Shown here: in pieces, positions 62,876 through 64,000 of the stretch | Layout of the letters: every line of letters begins with the position of its first letter | How positions within the stretch are numbered: the stretch's first letter is position 1 | Assembly: GCA_016931575.1 (NCBI GenBank) | Contig: JAFGEO010000072.1 | Coordinates: 62,001 to 126,000, forward strand | Length of the DNA stretch: 64,000 nucleotides | Direction: 5' to 3' | Source: Bacteroidales bacterium | GTDB taxonomy: Bacteria > Bacteroidota > Bacteroidia > Bacteroidales > UBA10428 | The notes under the pieces: generated by a model | What the model saw: the letters and a program-made list of their open reading frames with translations, nothing else | Database searches by the model: none | What the model was told of the DNA's origin: nothing | Position numbers and translations under genes: made by a program

Positions 62876-63358
62876 CTAATAGGAATTACTGACAAACAAA
62901 TCCCCCGTATTCGGATTGAAAACAGCCTGGTAACGTTTCAGGGACCAGTTGGAAACGCTGCCGTCAGCGGGAGCCCCCATGCTGCTGAACACATAAATGG
63001 AACCACACTCCGGGCAGGTACCTAACACACTATAGGTTTCAGTTTCTATGGCAATGTTATCCGGAATGTCGTGTGGGCAAGTCCTGTCGTAAACAAAGAA
63101 TTCACCGTCGCCATTGTTATGAATGATTACTCCGTTGTTGAAATAACCAAGGGAAAGGACGCCCAGATCCTCGTTATTGACCACCATGGTTGCCCCCAGA
63201 TCGTTAAGGCGGAAGTACTGAGGATCATCAAAAAGATTGATGCTGAAATTGATGTAAACATCGGGTATAGGATGCTGTTTTTCTTCTTCACACGAGGAAG
63301 AAATAAGGAATAGTGCGGTTGAAAAAAGAATAAAAAACGTTATTTTTGAATATCGCAT
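62876..63358 (-). CDS. Rieske-like lipoprotein with an altered ligand set
   Basis: 160-aa lipoprotein (lipobox ISSSC, Cys 23). ATG at 63358 is preferred over a GTG at 63373. The C-terminal ~90 residues have the Rieske [2Fe-2S] layout, with the first ligand pair in DRTCPHDIP (C94, H96) and the second in GTCPECGSIY (C115 and position 118). At 118 the canonical histidine is cysteine, giving a 3Cys-1His set. The lipoprotein anchor and small size fit periplasmic electron transfer or a structural metal site. A -7 box (TATATTTG on the minus strand, 63376-63383) lies 18 bases upstream of the ATG. Confidence 0.75.
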   Translation of the reverse strand: MRYSKITFFILFSTALFLISSSCEEEKQHPIPDVYINFSINLFDDPQYFRLNDLGATMVVNNEDLGVLSLGYFNNGVIIHNNGDGEFFVYDRTCPHDIPDNIAIETETYSVLGTCPECGSIYVFSSMGAPADGSVSNWSLKRYQAVFNPNTGDLFVSNSY

Positions 63359-63375
63359 AAGAATAATTTTCACTG

Positions 63376-63383
63376 CAAATATA
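63376..63383 (-). promoter_or_regulatory. -7 promoter box of the Rieske-like gene
   Basis: Reads TATATTTG on the minus strand (full TAnnTTTG match) 18 bases before the start; -33 element not seen. Confidence 0.4.
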
Positions 63384-63447
63384 GTGAATAACGATCTGTC
63401 TGAATGATTTATTCCCTTCAGGGAGGTGAATTTTAAAAAGTCAGGAA

Positions 63448-63984
63448 ATGTTTTTAGCAGGTGACAACGGATACATTGAAATACTCATCTATGCCGTAGC
63501 GGTGATAGGTGGTTTAATTGTCAATGTCTACAGGAATTACAACAAGCGGAAGGAACAAGCCAGCACTCCACCTGTCCGGGAGCGGGAAGAGCCAGCTTTC
63601 CCGGAAGATATTTTCAGCCCGGTTGAAGAACCTGCTGAAACCATTTTCCCTGAATTCATCTTTGAGGAGCCGGAAGTTGAGGAAGCAATGGAGGAGGTCG
63701 TGATAGATCAAGCGCCTGTATTCAGCGAAACTACCGGAAAGCTGGATGCTATTGAGGATGAGGGAAAAGCAGCCTTCCTTGAAACGGCCAGGCAACTCCT
63801 GGATGACGACCAGCCCCTGGATGACCGATTCAGGATGAGTGAGGAGATGCGCGAAGCTTTTGAAATGCGGGAATATGATTATAATGCTGAAGAGGAGCAG
63901 GGTGAGGGCGATGGCTTTGATCTCAGAACCGCAGTAATTTATTCTGAAATATTAAACCCTAAGTACATCAATAACAGCTATTAA
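63448..63984 (+). CDS. Acidic single-pass membrane protein, unknown function
   Basis: 178-aa protein with one N-terminal membrane helix (IEILIYAVAVIGGLIVNVY) followed by a basic stop-transfer stretch (RNYNKRKEQ) and a very acidic soluble part (EEPEVEEAMEEVVIDQ, YDYNAEEEQGEGDGF). The orientation suggests the acidic part faces the cytoplasm. It ends DLRTAVIYSEILNPKYINN, a phrase shared by small Bacteroidota proteins of unassigned function. No motif for catalysis. Window ends 16 bases after its stop. Confidence 0.65.
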   Translation: MFLAGDNGYIEILIYAVAVIGGLIVNVYRNYNKRKEQASTPPVREREEPAFPEDIFSPVEEPAETIFPEFIFEEPEVEEAMEEVVIDQAPVFSETTGKLDAIEDEGKAAFLETARQLLDDDQPLDDRFRMSEEMREAFEMREYDYNAEEEQGEGDGFDLRTAVIYSEILNPKYINNSY

Positions 63985-64000
63985 TCAAGCACATATCCAA

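Overview
The window looks like a chromosomal segment of a Bacteroidota member, most likely in or near the Bacteroidales/Marinilabiliales. The evidence is type IX secretion (T9SS) C-terminal sorting domains on secreted proteins, many SPII lipoproteins, -7 boxes of the TAnnTTTG type, and lineage-typical families (GT3-type glycogen synthase, DUF6427-like membrane protein, SiaB/SiaC-family proteins, short-tailed TonB proteins). It carries about 57 protein genes and one tRNA. No rRNA, insertion sequence, prophage or CRISPR array was seen.

Layout. 1-4025: the end of an alpha-glucan operon with a partial GH13 C-terminus and two GH13 lipoproteins. 4314-6137: a T9SS-exported Ig-like protein. 6432-10075 (minus): a DUF1080 lipoprotein, then a likely operon of a TlpA-like lipoprotein without redox cysteines, an LpxH-like hydrolase and an NAD(P)-binding protein. 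10391-19597: the glycogen operon, preceded by a promoter carrying a perfect palindrome: GH133 debranching enzyme, GT4, GH57 with a histone-like basic tail, and a GT3 synthase fused to a GT35 phosphorylase. 19645-21726: DJ-1/PfpI protein, thioredoxin and a membrane protein. 21777-35335 (minus): eleven tightly packed genes forming one large signalling operon. 35613-38364: flippase-like membrane protein and PAS histidine kinase. 38510-40714: DUF3108-like protein, AlbA_2 protein and murein endopeptidase. 41191-41535: tRNA-Ala flanked by a large inverted repeat and a 47-bp tandem repeat. 41630-43605: two tandem tonB paralogues, each behind a sigma-54-like promoter. 43999-53047: lipoprotein, HflX, Asd, lamin-tail protein, ribosomal protein S20 and GlgB. 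53254-57099: TetR-linked MacB/LolCDE-like exporter. 57224-59739: RibF and AhcY. 60122-63984: arylsulfotransferase-like T9SS protein, Rieske-like lipoprotein and an acidic membrane-anchored protein.

Two systems stand out. (1) Carbohydrate storage: extracellular GH13 enzymes would deliver maltodextrin. The synthase-phosphorylase fusion, GlgB, the debranching enzyme, GH57 and GT4 would make and break glycogen. The GT3-type synthase suggests UDP-glucose rather than ADP-glucose chemistry. (2) The minus-strand operon 35335->21777 combines two CheR-like proteins (one with a lost SAM site), a CheB methylesterase without receiver domain, GAF/PAS sensors with Glu/Gln-rich coiled coils, a complete SiaA/SiaB/SiaC-like phosphatase-kinase-phosphoprotein switch, and a very large ABC transporter with a TerB-like N-terminus. 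It has no CheA, CheW, CheY, MCP hub or diguanylate cyclase. This is the best candidate here for an undescribed system; its function is inference.

All family names come from reading motifs by eye; no database search was run.
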